Source of the DNA: Robbsia betulipollinis
GTDB taxonomy: Bacteria; Pseudomonadota; Gammaproteobacteria; Burkholderiales; Burkholderiaceae
Length of the DNA stretch: 64,000 nt
Reading direction: 5' to 3'
Assembly (NCBI RefSeq): GCF_026624755.1
Contig: NZ_JAPMXC010000006.1
Span: forward strand, 111,683 to 175,682
The position numbers were made by a program, and so were the translations under genes. The notes beneath the pieces are model-generated. The model worked only from the letters and a program-made list of their open reading frames with translations. It was not told the origin of the DNA and made no database searches. Position 1 is the first letter of the stretch. Every line of letters starts with the position of its first letter. This document shows, one piece after another, positions 47,730 to 57,758 of the stretch.

Positions 47730-48863
47730 TTATTCGAAAAAGCTTTTGACCTTGTCGAACCAGCTCTTGCTCTGCGGATTGTGCCGCGAGCCGCCCTCGT
47801 CGAGCGAACGCTCGAAATCGCGCAACAGTTCGCGCTGCGTCTCGGTCAGTTTCACGGGCGTCTCGACGACCACATGCACGTAGAGATCGCCCGGAATGCT
47901 GGAGCGCAATCCCTTGATGCCCTTGCCGCGCAGGCGAAAGGTCTTGCCCGACTGCGTGCCATCGGGAACCGGGAAGGTCACCCGGCCCGCCAGCGTCGGC
48001 ACCTCGATGTCGCCGCCCAGCGCGGCGGTCGTGAACGAGATCGGCATCTGACAATGCAGATCGTCGCCGTCGCGCTCGAACACCTCATGCGACTTGATAT
48101 GGATCTCGATATACAGATCCCCCGACGGCCCGCTGTTCACGCCCGGCTCGCCATTGCCCGCCGAGCGGATCCGCATCCCCTCGTCGATGCCGGCCGGAAT
48201 CTTGACCTCGAGCGTCTTGGTCTGCTTGATCTTGCCGGCGCCATGGCAGTTGCCGCACGGCTCGGGAATATAACTGCCGGTGCCATGGCATTTCGGGCAG
48301 GGCTGCTGGACGCTGAAGAAGCCTTGCGACATGCGCACGCTGCCCTGGCCCGCGCAGGTCGGACAGGTTTGCGCCGAGGTTCCCGGCTTCGCGCCATGCC
48401 CGTGACAGACCTCGCACTCGGTCCAGCCCGGCACGCGGATCTGCGAGTCATAGCCGTTCGCCGCCTGCTCCAGCGTGATTTCCATGCTGTAGCGCAGGTC
48501 CGCGCCGCGATAGACCTGCGGACCGCCCCGACCGCGCGCGCCGCCCGCCTGTCCACCGCCGAAGATATCCCCGAAGATGTCGCCGAACGCATCGGCGAAA
48601 CCGCCGAACCCCTGCGCGCCGCCGCCGCCCATGCTCTGGTCGACGCCCGCGTGCCCGTACTGATCGTAGGCCGCCCGCTTGTTCGGGTCGGAGAGCATCT
48701 CGTAAGCCTGTTTGACTTCCTTGAACTTCTCTTCCGATTCCTTGTTGTCCGGATTACGGTCCGGATGGTATTTCATCGCGAGCTTGCGATACGCCTTCTT
48801 CAGTTCGTCGTCGGTGGCGGTCTTCGCGACGCCAAGAATTTCGTAAAAATCGCGTTTTGCCAT
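47730..48863 (-). CDS. dnaJ: Chaperone protein DnaJ
   Basis: A 377-residue type I Hsp40 co-chaperone. The J domain has the HPDRN motif ([11 protein letters not shown]), followed by a Gly/Phe-rich region ([20 protein letters not shown]), four CxxCxGxG zinc-finger repeats ([32 protein letters not shown]) and the C-terminal substrate domain. Lies 204 bp after dnaK in the same direction, with a hairpin in the gap. pabBC follows immediately. Confidence 0.97.
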   Translation of the reverse strand: MAKRDFYEILGVAKTATDDELKKAYRKLAMKYHPDRNPDNKESEEKFKEVKQAYEMLSDPNKRAAYDQYGHAGVDQSMGGGGAQGFGGFADAFGDIFGDIFGGGQAGGARGRGGPQVYRGADLRYSMEITLEQAANGYDSQIRVPGWTECEVCHGHGAKPGTSAQTCPTCAGQGSVRMSQGFFSVQQPCPKCHGTGSYIPEPCGNCHGAGKIKQTKTLEVKIPAGIDEGMRIRSAGNGEPGVNSGPSGDLYIEIHIKSHEVFERDGDDLHCQMPISFTTAALGGDIEVPTLAGRVTFPVPDGTQSGKTFRLRGKGIKGLRSSIPGDLYVHVVVETPVKLTETQRELLRDFERSLDEGGSRHNPQSKSWFDKVKSFFE

Positions 48864-49010
48864 GGTCGTGCCTTGTCAGGTCCCTCCGGGAGGGCGTGTG
48901 CGCTGTAGGGTGGCGATAAAAAACGCATGGCGATCGGCCCCGGAAGTGTCGCCACCTCCGGCCCCGACCGCCACTACGCACCGCCTTGAGCGGTTCGGCC
49001 TGACTCGGTT

Positions 49011-49030
49011 GCGTACGCTTTCGCGTACGC
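49011..49030 (-). other. Perfect hairpin between dnaK and dnaJ
   Basis: GCGTACGC - TTTC - GCGTACGC on the plus strand; in the dnaK-dnaJ transcript (minus strand) it reads GCGTACGC-GAAA-GCGTACGC, an 8-bp stem closed by a GNRA tetraloop. It is not followed by a T run, so it is more likely an mRNA processing or stability element than a terminator. Confidence 0.6.
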
Positions 49031-49067
49031 GCGCATGTGCGTCCTGAGCCAGCCCTGCTTGCCCAAC

Positions 49068-51011
49068 TCAGTCCTTCTTGACTTCCTTGAAGTCGGCGTC
49101 GACGACGTCGTCTTCCGGCTTGGCCGACGAAGCACCCGCCTGTCCCGCCGCACCCGGCGCCGCGCCGGCGTCACCGCCCGCCTGGCCCTGGGCATCGGCG
49201 TACATCTTCTCGCCCAACTGCTGCGACACCTGACTCAACACGCCGACCTTCTCGTCGATCGCGGCCTTGTCGGTGCCCTTCAGCGCTTCCTCGACGTCCT
49301 TGATCGCCGCTTCGATCTTGCCCTTGGTGTCGGCATCGACCTTGTCGCCATGCTCGGTCAGTGCCTTCTGCGTGCTGTGCACCAGCGCCTCGCCCGAGTT
49401 GCGCGCATCGATCAGCTCGCGCAGCTTGTGATCCTCCGCCGCGTTCGCCTCCGCGTCCTTCACCATCCGGTCGATCTCGGCCTCGGACAAACCGGAGTTT
49501 GCCTTGATCGTGATCTTGTTCTCCTTGCCGCTCGCCTTGTCCTTGGCGGAGACGTGCAGGATGCCGTTCGCATCGATATCGAACGTGACCTCGATCTGCG
49601 GCGTGCCGCGCGGCGCCGGCGGGATGCCTTCGAGATTGAACTCGCCGAGCAGCTTGTTGCCCGATGCCAGTTCGCGTTCGCCCTGGAACACCTTGATCGT
49701 CACGGCCGGCTGATTGTCGTCGGCCGTCGAGTAGACCTGCGTGTGCTTGGTCGGGATCGTCGTGTTCTTCGTGATCATCTTCGTCATCACGCCGCCGAGC
49801 GTCTCGATGCCCAGCGACAACGGCGACACGTCGAGCAGCAGCACGTCCTTGCGGTCACCGGACAGCACTTCGCCCTGGATCGCGGCGCCGACGGCGACGG
49901 CCTCGTCCGGATTCACGTCACGACGCGGATCCTTGCCGAAGAACTCCTTCACCTTTTCCTGCACCTTCGGCATGCGGGTCATGCCGCCCACCAGGATGAT
50001 GTCGTCGATCTCGCCGACCTTGACGCCCGCGTCCTTGATGGCCACGCGGCACGGCTCGATCGTGCGCTCGATCAGGTCCTCGACCAGCGCTTCGAGCTTC
50101 GAACGGGTGATCTTCAGGTTCAGGTGCTTCGGGCCGCTCGCGTCCGCCGTGATGTACGGCAGATTGATCTCGGTCTGCTGCGAACTGGACAGTTCGATCT
50201 TCGCCTTTTCCGCCGATTCCTTCAGGCGTTGCAGCGCCAGCACGTCCTTGCCCAGATCCACGCCCTGGTCTTTCTTGAACTCGGAGATGATGTAATCGAT
50301 GATGCGCTGGTCGAAGTCCTCGCCGCCCAGGAAGGTGTCGCCGTTGGTCGACAGCACTTCGAACTGCTTCTCGCCGTCCACATCCGCGATCTCGATGATC
50401 GACACGTCGAACGTGCCGCCGCCGAGGTCATACACCGCCACCTTGCGATCGCCCTTCTCGGTCTTGTCCAAACCGAACGCCAGCGCCGCCGCGGTCGGCT
50501 CGTTGATGATGCGCTTGACGTCCAGACCGGCGATGCGCCCGGCGTCCTTGGTCGCCTGACGCTGGCTGTCGTTGAAGTACGCCGGCACCGTGATCACGGC
50601 CTCGGTCACGGTCTCGCCCAGATAGTCCTCGGCGGTCTTCTTCATCTTGCGCAGGATTTCGGCCGAAATCTGCTGCGGCGCGAGCTTGTCGCCGCGCGCC
50701 TCGACCCAGGCGTCGCCGTTGTCGGCGCGCACGATCTTGTAGGGCATCAGGCCGATGTCCTTCTGCACTTCCTTTTCCTCGAACCGGCGGCCGATCAGAC
50801 GCTTCACCGCATAGACGGTGTTGCGCGGGTTCGTGACTGCCTGGCGCTTGGCCGGCGCGCCCACGACGATCTCGCCATCTTCCAGGTAGGCGATGATGGA
50901 CGGGGTGGTGCGCGTGCCTTCCGCGTTTTCGATGACCCGGGACTGCTTGCTTTCCATCACAGCCACGCACGAGTTGGTCGTGCCCAGGTCGATGCCGATG
51001 ATCTTGCCCAT
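49068..51011 (-). CDS. dnaK: Chaperone protein DnaK (Hsp70)
   Basis: A 647-residue Hsp70. The ATPase domain starts [19 protein letters not shown] and includes [45 protein letters not shown] and [10 protein letters not shown]. The substrate-binding domain has [14 protein letters not shown], and the lid ends in a Gly/Ala tail with [16 protein letters not shown] precedes the ATG by about 10 nt. It lies 183 bp downstream of grpE and is probably read from the grpE heat-shock promoter. Confidence 0.98.
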   Translation of the reverse strand: MGKIIGIDLGTTNSCVAVMESKQSRVIENAEGTRTTPSIIAYLEDGEIVVGAPAKRQAVTNPRNTVYAVKRLIGRRFEEKEVQKDIGLMPYKIVRADNGDAWVEARGDKLAPQQISAEILRKMKKTAEDYLGETVTEAVITVPAYFNDSQRQATKDAGRIAGLDVKRIINEPTAAALAFGLDKTEKGDRKVAVYDLGGGTFDVSIIEIADVDGEKQFEVLSTNGDTFLGGEDFDQRIIDYIISEFKKDQGVDLGKDVLALQRLKESAEKAKIELSSSQQTEINLPYITADASGPKHLNLKITRSKLEALVEDLIERTIEPCRVAIKDAGVKVGEIDDIILVGGMTRMPKVQEKVKEFFGKDPRRDVNPDEAVAVGAAIQGEVLSGDRKDVLLLDVSPLSLGIETLGGVMTKMITKNTTIPTKHTQVYSTADDNQPAVTIKVFQGERELASGNKLLGEFNLEGIPPAPRGTPQIEVTFDIDANGILHVSAKDKASGKENKITIKANSGLSEAEIDRMVKDAEANAAEDHKLRELIDARNSGEALVHSTQKALTEHGDKVDADTKGKIEAAIKDVEEALKGTDKAAIDEKVGVLSQVSQQLGEKMYADAQGQAGGDAGAAPGAAGQAGASSAKPEDDVVDADFKEVKKD

Positions 51012-51194
51012 CTTGATGATTCTCCTGGCCCTCGGGCCATATTGCGAGGCAGTGCCTCTCGGTATTCAGATATGTTCAGGAAGTGGATGCGGGCGGGCTT
51101 TTTTCAAGACCCTGCGCATGGCACAGGTTAAAAAAAACCGCGGTCCCGGCCCGAAATCGGACCGTATCGGCCCGTTCCATGCCGGTTTCGACGC

Positions 51195-51803
51195 TTATTT
51201 CGGCGCGGCCACCATCACGAGCGCCGGACGCAGCACCCGCTCGGCGATCACGAAGCCCTTCTGCAGCACCGTCACGACGGTATTCGGCTCCTGATCGGCG
51301 GGCACCATCGAGATGGCCTGGTGACGGTGCGGGTCGAATTTCTCCCCGACGGCGGGCGCGATCGCGGTGACGCGACCCTTGTCGAGCGCCGAGGTCAACT
51401 GGCGCAGCGTCAGCTCGACGCCTTCGCGCAGCTTGCCGATGTCGGCCGCCTGGTCCGCGAGCGCCGCCTCGAGGCTGTCGATCACCGGCAGCAGGTGTTC
51501 GGCGAAATTCTCGATGGCGAACTTGTGCGCCTTCGAAACGTCCTCCTGCGCCCGGCGCCGCACGTTTTCGGTCTCGGCCCTGGCGCGCAGGAAATCCTCC
51601 TTCAGTGCCGCGACCTGTGCCTGCGCTTCCGCCAGTGCCGCGGCGTGGGCTGCGCCATTATTGTCCACGGCGCCGTCGATCTGATCGGATACTGCGTGGG
51701 CGGTCTCCTGGCCGGCCGCACCCGCGTGCGGGGCCTGCGTCGCGTCATGTGCGCTTTCGGCGTGGTTCGGGTCCTGATCACGATTCGCGGCGTTTTCTTG
51801 CAT
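51195..51803 (-). CDS. grpE: Nucleotide exchange factor GrpE
   Basis: A 202-residue DnaK nucleotide exchange factor. The first 60 or so residues are Ala/Asp/His-rich, then a coiled coil ([28 protein letters not shown] shown by its core [15 protein letters not shown]) and the family stretch [16 protein letters not shown], with [12 protein letters not shown] and [16 protein letters not shown] at the C-terminus. ATG 51803 follows GGGAAG. A more upstream ATG at 51857 lies inside the sigma-32 promoter and is excluded. Confidence 0.96.
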   Translation of the reverse strand: MQENAANRDQDPNHAESAHDATQAPHAGAAGQETAHAVSDQIDGAVDNNGAAHAAALAEAQAQVAALKEDFLRARAETENVRRRAQEDVSKAHKFAIENFAEHLLPVIDSLEAALADQAADIGKLREGVELTLRQLTSALDKGRVTAIAPAVGEKFDPHRHQAISMVPADQEPNTVVTVLQKGFVIAERVLRPALVMVAAPK

Positions 51804-51853
51804 GCTGTCTTCCCGTCCGGTGTTGTCTAGGGGTGGTGGCTTCATACCCTCCG

Positions 51854-51881
51854 ACATGGGGCCGCCACGCGTTTTTTCAAG
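51854..51881 (-). promoter_or_regulatory. Sigma-32 (RpoH) heat-shock promoter of grpE-dnaK-dnaJ
   Basis: On the minus strand CTTGAA (51881-51876), 14-bp spacer, CCCCATGT (51861-51854). This matches the sigma-32 consensus CTTGAA-N13-17-CCCCATnT fully. The predicted transcript starts about 45 nt before the grpE ATG. Confidence 0.9.
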
Positions 51882-51962
51882 GTCTGGTAAGAAACACCTG
51901 TTGCTTCGGCAACACAGACAACAGAAGGTTACATTCTTTACCCGAATCAACGGCTTGCAGTC

Positions 51963-51990
51963 TTGTGGCCCGCTTATTGCAGGTTAGAAT
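51963..51990 (+). promoter_or_regulatory. Putative promoter of the 55-residue ORF
   Basis: TTGTGG (51963-51968), 16-bp spacer, TAGAAT (51985-51990), pointing to the small ORF at 52039. Resemblance to sigma-70 consensus only. Confidence 0.35.
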
Positions 51991-52038
51991 GCGCTGGTCG
52001 TGTCGCGGGACACGTCGAGTCAAACAAAGAGATTGAAA

Positions 52039-52206
52039 ATGAAACTGACCTTCGCGGTGGCCTTGATCCTGGCGGTGCTCGTCGCGGGCACCACGACCAT
52101 CTGCATGTCGGGCGTCGTGACGGCTCGCACCTCCGAATACGGCAGCGCCCGCGCAGTCGCCGGCGACTGGTTCAATCTCCATCCGGTGTGCCGAATCTGT
52201 CGATAG
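52039..52206 (+). CDS. Small hypothetical protein, signal-peptide or membrane-anchor type
   Basis: A 55-residue ORF between divergent grpE and convergent hslR. It opens with a positively charged start and a hydrophobic run (MKLTFAVALILAVLVAGTTT), then a short polar part containing [19 protein letters not shown] and ending CRICR. An AAAGAG ribosome-binding site and a TTGTGG-N16-TAGAAT promoter precede it. The last 35 bp overlap the 3' end of hslR on the opposite strand. The frame could start earlier at GTG 52000. It is not a family I recognise; a secreted or membrane-anchored microprotein is an inference. Confidence 0.45.
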   Translation: MKLTFAVALILAVLVAGTTTICMSGVVTARTSEYGSARAVAGDWFNLHPVCRICR

Positions 52207-52609
52207 TGCGGCGTTCGCGCTTGGTGGGCCGCCCGTCCCGTTCCGCACCGGGCTCGCGATACAGGCGCCGTCGCGCACCCTCGGCCTCGCGCCGCGCGCG
52301 GCCCGATTCGGTTTCCTCGTAGAGCAGTCTTGCCACCGGCGCCGGTCCCCGTACGTCGCTGATGCCGACGACCGCCACCTCCCATACCGTTTGCTCGATT
52401 TCCACCGTCACCGTGTCGCCGACGCGAACGTCGCGCGCCGCTTTCACCGTCTCGCCGCCGTCCGGCCCGATCCGCACCCGCCCTTTCTCGACCGCCTGGG
52501 CAGCCAGCGAACGCGTCTTGAAGAAACGTGCGGCCCAGACCCACTTGTCGATCCGCACGCGCGTGAGCGCCAGCGGTTTGCCGCCCACGGCCGGAGCGGT
52601 CTTGCTCAT
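52172..52609 (-). CDS. hslR: RNA-binding S4 domain protein, heat shock protein 15 (HslR)
   Basis: A 145-residue S4-domain protein. Residues about 15-75 hold the S4 fold: [29 protein letters not shown], shown by its core [18 protein letters not shown], and [11 protein letters not shown]. The C-terminus is basic ([13 protein letters not shown]), like Hsp15, which in E. coli recycles stalled 50S subunits carrying a nascent chain. ATG 52609 overlaps the hemH stop as ATGA, so the two genes are coupled. Confidence 0.9.
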   Translation of the reverse strand: MSKTAPAVGGKPLALTRVRIDKWVWAARFFKTRSLAAQAVEKGRVRIGPDGGETVKAARDVRVGDTVTVEIEQTVWEVAVVGISDVRGPAPVARLLYEETESGRARREAEGARRRLYREPGAERDGRPTKRERRTIDRFGTPDGD

Positions 52610-53841
52610 GGTGCGTCCTGCTGCACAACGCGCTCGACACGCTCGACGCCCGGCCAGCCGGCCAGGTTGTCGCGGCAGATGGTCGACAGACCGGCGATCC
52701 AGCCATCGGCGTCGTTCACGCAGGGAATCCGGCGATAGTCCTGGCCGCCGGCGCCCAGGAAGGCGTCCCGCACTTCCATGCCGATCTCCTCGATGGTTTC
52801 CAGACAATCCGCGGTGAACCCCGGGCAGAAGATGTCGACGCGACGCGTGCCCGTGCGGCCCAGTTCGATCAGGGTCGGCTCGGTGTACGGTTGCAGCCAC
52901 TCCTCCTTGCCGAAGCGCGACTGAAACGTGATCAGGCACTGGGTGTCGTTCAGGCCCAGCGCCCGGGTCAGGCGCGCGCCGGTTTCCAGGCATTCCGCGT
53001 AATACGGGTCGCCTTTCCTGATCGTACGTTTCGGCACGCCGTGGAAACTCAGCACCAGCTTGTCGCCGGCGGCGAAATCCGGCTCGCCATGCTCGCGCCA
53101 ATGGCGGGCCACCTGCTCGGCCAGCGCCGCGATGTAGGCGGGGTTCGCCGCATACCCCTTGATCATTCGCAGCTCGGGCTGGTTGCGCATGCGCTTGAGC
53201 GCCGTGAACGCGGCGTCGAAGGCCGTTGCGGTCGTCGAGGCCGAGTATTGCGGGTACATCGGCACCAGCAGAATGCGCTCGGCGCCCGCCGCGATCAGCC
53301 GGTCGAGCGTGTCCGGGATGTTCGGCTGGCCGTAGCGCATCGCATAGTCGACCGTCGCATCGCAACCATCGCGGGCGAAACGCGCCCGCAGCGCCGTGAC
53401 CTGCCGCTCGGTGTAGACCCGCAGCGGCGAGCCTTCCGGCATCCAGACCGACGCGTATTTCTTCGCCGACGAGCGGGAGCGCAGCGGCAGGATCGCGCCG
53501 CGCAGGATCACCTGCCAGACCACCGCCGGAATCTCGACCACCCGCGGATCCGACAGGAATTCGGCGAGATAGCGGCCGACCGCCCTGGGCGTCGGCGCGT
53601 CGGGCGTGCCCAGGTTGATCAGCAGCACCGCGACACGCGGCGCGCCGTCCGGGGCCGTGGACGGCGCGGGAGCCAGCGCGCGCGCCGCCGCGGGCGAACC
53701 GGCGTTGGCCTCGCGATTCGCGTCGGCGAAGTCGCTCGCGCCGGGCTGCGCATCGGAAATCGTCTGCGGCGAGACGGGCGTGGAACCAGGGGCGGGAGTG
53801 TCGGCCGCGAGGGTCGTGCCGGCACGGGTATTGGCGAACAT
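52606..53841 (-). CDS. hemH: Ferrochelatase with extended N-terminus
   Basis: A 411-residue enzyme that inserts ferrous iron into protoporphyrin IX, the last step of protohaem synthesis. The conserved core starts at [20 protein letters not shown] near residue 70 and includes [32 protein letters not shown] (catalytic His) and [14 protein letters not shown], then [15 protein letters not shown]. The first 68 residues are an Ala/Pro/Thr-rich extension absent from typical family members of about 350 residues. ATG 53841 has GGAAG 7 nt upstream. hslR follows with a 4-nt overlap; hrcA is upstream in the same direction. Confidence 0.93.
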   Translation of the reverse strand: MFANTRAGTTLAADTPAPGSTPVSPQTISDAQPGASDFADANREANAGSPAAARALAPAPSTAPDGAPRVAVLLINLGTPDAPTPRAVGRYLAEFLSDPRVVEIPAVVWQVILRGAILPLRSRSSAKKYASVWMPEGSPLRVYTERQVTALRARFARDGCDATVDYAMRYGQPNIPDTLDRLIAAGAERILLVPMYPQYSASTTATAFDAAFTALKRMRNQPELRMIKGYAANPAYIAALAEQVARHWREHGEPDFAAGDKLVLSFHGVPKRTIRKGDPYYAECLETGARLTRALGLNDTQCLITFQSRFGKEEWLQPYTEPTLIELGRTGTRRVDIFCPGFTADCLETIEEIGMEVRDAFLGAGGQDYRRIPCVNDADGWIAGLSTICRDNLAGWPGVERVERVVQQDAP

Positions 53842-53920
53842 CAAACGTCTTCCTTTTTCTGGCACGCGGCACGGCCGGCTCGTGTACGGGGCGGGCGGCA
53901 CCGGGAGGTCAATACCGAAC

Positions 53921-54943
53921 TCAGTGCTGGCTGAGCGCGTGGGACAATAGTTTCGCGGTGATGTCGACGATCGGGATCACGCGCTGGTACGCCATGCGCG
54001 TCGGCCCGATCACGCCCAGCGTGCCGACGATCTTGCCGTCGACCTCGTACGGGGCGGTGATCACGCTCATCTCTTCCATGGGCACCAGATGGGATTCGCC
54101 GCCGATGAAGATCTGCACGCCCTGCGCGTGACTCGACACGTCGAGCAGTTGCAGCAGGCCGGTTTTCTGGTCGAACAGATCGAACAGCCGGCGCATGCGT
54201 TCCATGCTGGACGAGAGATCGGTGATTTCCAGCAGATTGCGCTCACCCGAGATCAACAGATTGTCGCCGGGGTCCGACGCTTCCTCGCTGCTCGCCTCCA
54301 CCGCCTCCTGCATCAGCGTGGTCATGTCGGTGCGCACCGCGTCGATTTCCGCGCGCAGCCGGCGCCGCACCGCGTCGAACGACAGGCCGGCGTAGTTCAC
54401 GTTGATGTAGTTCGATGCCTCGATCAGCTGCGACGCGGTGTATTCGCGCTGCGTCGCCATGATCCGGTTCTGGATGTCGCCCTCGGGCGTGACGATGATC
54501 AGCAGGATGCGCTTGTCGGACAGGCGCATGAACTCGATCTGCCGAAAGGTCTGGCTGCGCCGCGGCGTCAGCACCACGCCCGCGAATTCCGACAGGCTGG
54601 AGAGCACGCTGGCCGCGGCCGCCACCACCTTCTGCGGCTGCCCCGCCTGCAGGCGGTGGGCGACCTTGAACTTGACCGCGGCGTCATCGGACAGTGGCTG
54701 CGCGGTCAGCATCGTATCGACGAACAGACGATAGCCGCGCGGCGTCGGCACGCGCCCCGCTGACGTATGCGGGCTGACCACCAGGCCCTGCTCCTCCAGG
54801 TCCGACATCACGTTGCGGATCGTCGCGGGGCTCAACTCCAGTCCCGAGAACTTCGACAGCGTACGCGAGCCGACAGGCTGACCCTCGGCGATATACCGTT
54901 CGATCAGTGTTTTCAGGAGAGTCTGGGCGCGTGGGTCGAGCAT
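53921..54943 (-). CDS. hrcA: Heat-inducible transcription repressor HrcA
   Basis: A 340-residue repressor that binds CIRCE inverted repeats and controls GroE-type heat-shock genes. The N-terminal winged-helix region has [30 protein letters not shown], cited by its core [15 protein letters not shown], followed by [18 protein letters not shown] and [18 protein letters not shown], all diagnostic. TAGAAT lies 6 nt before the ATG, suggesting a leaderless mRNA. No CIRCE element was seen in this window, so its target is probably groESL elsewhere. Confidence 0.96.
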   Translation of the reverse strand: MLDPRAQTLLKTLIERYIAEGQPVGSRTLSKFSGLELSPATIRNVMSDLEEQGLVVSPHTSAGRVPTPRGYRLFVDTMLTAQPLSDDAAVKFKVAHRLQAGQPQKVVAAAASVLSSLSEFAGVVLTPRRSQTFRQIEFMRLSDKRILLIIVTPEGDIQNRIMATQREYTASQLIEASNYINVNYAGLSFDAVRRRLRAEIDAVRTDMTTLMQEAVEASSEEASDPGDNLLISGERNLLEITDLSSSMERMRRLFDLFDQKTGLLQLLDVSSHAQGVQIFIGGESHLVPMEEMSVITAPYEVDGKIVGTLGVIGPTRMAYQRVIPIVDITAKLLSHALSQH

Positions 54944-54949
54944 GCTCGA

Positions 54950-54955
54950 ATTCTA
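54950..54955 (-). promoter_or_regulatory. -10-like hexamer directly before hrcA
   Basis: Minus-strand TAGAAT with 6 nt to the hrcA ATG, the spacing expected if transcription starts on the start codon. No obvious -35. Confidence 0.4.
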
Positions 54956-55023
54956 TCGTAATACGGCGTGCGCGATGCGGCATCCCTGCGCCGCAGCGGC
55001 GCGGCGTCGCGCCTGCGCCGCGA

Positions 55024-55053
55024 TTGCACGGTGTCGGGCCGCGCCCTTACACT
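55024..55053 (+). promoter_or_regulatory. Putative nadK promoter
   Basis: TTGCAC, 18-bp spacer, TACACT, about 32 nt upstream of the nadK ATG. A second -10-like TGTAAT (55073-55078) lies 6 nt before the ATG, so a leaderless start is an alternative. Confidence 0.45.
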
Positions 55054-55084
55054 ATTGGCTCCGCGGCTGTGGTGTAATCGCCTC

Positions 55085-56008
55085 ATGGATAACGGCAAAC
55101 CCTTCAAGACCGTCGCGCTGATCGGCCGACAAAACACCCCCGGCATCGGCGAGCCGCTGTTGCGCCTGGCCGAGAGCATCGAGCGGCGCGGCTTCACGCT
55201 GATCTTCGAGGCCGGCACCGCGACGGAAATCGATCTGGCGCGCAATGGCGGCGGCCTGCGGCACCCGCCGCGCGTGGCCAGCACGCAGGAAATCGGCGAA
55301 CAGGCCGATGTCGCGGTCGTGCTGGGCGGCGACGGCACGATGCTCGGCATCGGCCGCGAACTCGCGCGCTACAGCACCCCGCTGATCGGCGTGAACCACG
55401 GCCGGCTGGGCTTCATCACCGACATCCCGATCCAGGACATGAAAACGGTGGTGCCGGAACTGCTCGACGGCCAGTTCGAGCGCGAGGAGCGCAGCCTGCT
55501 GGAGGCGCGGATCGTGCGTTCCGGCAAGACGATCTACGATGCGCTGGCCTTCAACGACGTCGTCGTCAACCGCAGCGGCTTCTCCGGCATGGCGGACCTG
55601 CGGCTGGTGGTGGATGGACGCTTCATGTACACGCAGCGCTCGGACGGCCTGATCGTCGCCACCCCCACCGGCTCGACCGCCTACGCGCTCGCCTCGCAGG
55701 GTCCGATCCTGCACCCGCAACTCGGCGGCATGGTGATCGTGCCGATCGCCCCGCAATCGCTGTCGAACCGGCCGATCGTCCTGCCGGACAGCTCGGAAAT
55801 CAGCATCCAGGTGATCGGCGGACGCGAGGTCAACGTCAATTTCGACATGCAGTCGTTCACGTCGGTGGAACTGGAGGACACGATCGAGATCCGCCGCTCG
55901 TCGTTTCGCGTGCCCTTCCTGCATCCGGTCGGCTATAGCTATTACGCAACCTTGCGCAAGAAGCTCTACTGGAACGAACATCCCGCCAACGAACCGCGCT
56001 CTTCCTGA
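55085..56008 (+). CDS. nadK: NAD kinase
   Basis: A 307-residue enzyme that phosphorylates NAD to NADP. The diagnostic [14 protein letters not shown] motif (GGDG) is followed by [12 protein letters not shown], the NDVVVNR segment and [25 protein letters not shown] 55085 gives [17 protein letters not shown], the family start. Divergent from hrcA and followed by recN, the usual betaproteobacterial order. Confidence 0.96.
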   Translation: MDNGKPFKTVALIGRQNTPGIGEPLLRLAESIERRGFTLIFEAGTATEIDLARNGGGLRHPPRVASTQEIGEQADVAVVLGGDGTMLGIGRELARYSTPLIGVNHGRLGFITDIPIQDMKTVVPELLDGQFEREERSLLEARIVRSGKTIYDALAFNDVVVNRSGFSGMADLRLVVDGRFMYTQRSDGLIVATPTGSTAYALASQGPILHPQLGGMVIVPIAPQSLSNRPIVLPDSSEISIQVIGGREVNVNFDMQSFTSVELEDTIEIRRSSFRVPFLHPVGYSYYATLRKKLYWNEHPANEPRSS

Positions 56009-56030
56009 CTCCTCTAGGCTCCGCCACGCG

Positions 56031-57758
56031 ATGCTACGTCATCTCTCGATCCGCGATTTCGTCATTGTCGACGTACTCGATCTCGAACTCGACACCGGTT
56101 TCACCGTCTTTTCCGGCGAGACCGGCGCAGGCAAGTCGATCCTGATCGACGCGCTCGCGCTCGCGCTCGGTGCGCGCGGCGATGGCGCGGTGGTGCGCAC
56201 CGGCGCGGCCCGCGCCGACATCAGCGCGGAATTCGACGCGCCCGCCGGCGCCGCGGCCTGGCTGATCGAACAGGCGCTCGAGCAGCCCGCGCGCGGGCGC
56301 GCAGACGCTGCCTCGTCTGCTGCACAAGCTCCCCCGCACGCCGTGCCGCAGACCATCCTGCTGCGCCGCGTCATCGACGCCGGCAGCGGCCGTTCGCGCG
56401 CCTTCATCAACGGCACGCCGGCGACGCTCGGGCAGCTCCGCGAACTCGGCGAGATGCTGGTCGACATCCACGGCCAGCACGCGCACCAGTTGCTGATGCG
56501 CGCGGACGCGCAGCGCACCCTGTTCGACACCCATGCCGGGCTCGTCGCGCTGGCCGCGCAGGTGCACCAGGCCTGGCAGGCCTGGCGCGCGACCCGCGCC
56601 GCGACCGAGGCGGCACACCAGCGCGAACGGGAAATTCAGCTCGAACGGGAACAACTCGCCTGGCAGGTCGCGGAACTCGACCGCCTGGCGCCGCAACCCG
56701 GCGAGTGGGAAGAGGTCGGCAACGAACACCGCCGGCTGTCGCACGCGGCCAGCCTGATCGACGGGGTGCGCATGGCGCGCGATGCGCTGTCCGAGTCCGA
56801 CGACGCGCTGGTGGGGCGCGTCGCGTCGATCACCCAGCGGCTGCAGGCACTGGCGGAAATCGACGAAGGGCTGAAGGACGCGCTCGCGGCGCTCGAACCG
56901 GCCCAGATCCAGTTGCAGGAAGCCGCCTATTCGCTGAGCCACTACGCGCAACGGCTCGATCTCGACCCGCAGCGCCTGGCCGAGGTCGAGGGCCGGCTCG
57001 ACGCGCTGCACACGGCCTCGCGCAAGTTCCGCATCGCGCCCGAATCCCTCGGGGACGCGCTGGGCGAGCGCCGCGCGCGTCTGACGGCGCTCGACGCCGA
57101 GGCCGACCTCGACGCGCTGAACGCCGCCGAACACCGCGCAGCCGAGGCCTACGGGACGGTGGCGCGCACGCTGTCGGCCGCCCGCCAGGGCGCGGCGGCG
57201 ACGCTGTCGACGGCCGTGACCGCCGGCATGCAGGAGCTGTCGATGGCGGGCGGCAGCTTCGAAGTGGCGCTGCTGCCGCTCGACACGGGCGGCGCGCACG
57301 GCCTCGAACAGATCGAGTTCCGCGTCGCCGGCCACCCGGGCGTGCCACGGCGGCCGCTGTCGAAGGTCGCTTCGGGTGGCGAGCTGGCGCGCATCAGTCT
57401 GGCGCTGGCGGTGATCGCCAGCAGCGCCAGCCCGACGCCGACCCTGATCTTCGACGAAGTCGACACCGGCATCGGCGGCGCGGTCGCCGAGGTGGTCGGG
57501 CGTTTGCTGCACCAGCTGGGGCAGATCCGCCAGGTGCTGTGCGTGACGCATCTGCCGCAGGTCGCCGCACGCGGCGACAGCCACCTGCGCGTGGCGAAAG
57601 CCCCGCGCAGCGACGGCGCCGAGGGCACGGCCGACACCGTCAGCACCGTCTCGCGCATCAGCGCCCAGGCGCGCGTCGAGGAAATCGCGCGGATGCTGGG
57701 CGGCATCGCCATCACGCCGACCTCGCGCCGGCACGCCAGGGAAATGCTGACGACCTAG
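56031..57758 (+). CDS. recN: DNA repair protein RecN
   Basis: A 575-residue SMC-like ATPase for double-strand break repair. MLRHLSIRDFVIVDVLDLEL leads to the Walker A GETGAGKSILIDAL (from residue 29). The middle is a coiled coil, and the C-terminal half has KVASGGELARISLAL (signature) and TLIFDEVDTGIGGAVAEVVG (Walker B), then LCVTHLPQVAARGDSHL. A short Ala/Pro-rich insertion (ADAASSAAQAPPHAVP) lies near residue 90. Its TAG stop overlaps the glnE stop on the other strand at a CTAG palindrome. Confidence 0.96.
   Translation: MLRHLSIRDFVIVDVLDLELDTGFTVFSGETGAGKSILIDALALALGARGDGAVVRTGAARADISAEFDAPAGAAAWLIEQALEQPARGRADAASSAAQAPPHAVPQTILLRRVIDAGSGRSRAFINGTPATLGQLRELGEMLVDIHGQHAHQLLMRADAQRTLFDTHAGLVALAAQVHQAWQAWRATRAATEAAHQREREIQLEREQLAWQVAELDRLAPQPGEWEEVGNEHRRLSHAASLIDGVRMARDALSESDDALVGRVASITQRLQALAEIDEGLKDALAALEPAQIQLQEAAYSLSHYAQRLDLDPQRLAEVEGRLDALHTASRKFRIAPESLGDALGERRARLTALDAEADLDALNAAEHRAAEAYGTVARTLSAARQGAAATLSTAVTAGMQELSMAGGSFEVALLPLDTGGAHGLEQIEFRVAGHPGVPRRPLSKVASGGELARISLALAVIASSASPTPTLIFDEVDTGIGGAVAEVVGRLLHQLGQIRQVLCVTHLPQVAARGDSHLRVAKAPRSDGAEGTADTVSTVSRISAQARVEEIARMLGGIAITPTSRRHAREMLTT

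Noticed and set aside
51076-51108. Second sigma-32 promoter before dnaK (minus-strand CTTGAA at 51108-51103)
   Set aside because: The -35 matches but no CCCCAT-like -10 is found at 13-17 bp; the following sequence is GCCCGCCCGCATCC.
48864-55084. CIRCE operator (TTAGCACTC-N9-GAGTGCTAA) for HrcA
   Set aside because: No such inverted repeat was seen upstream of grpE, dnaK, dnaJ, hemH or hrcA.
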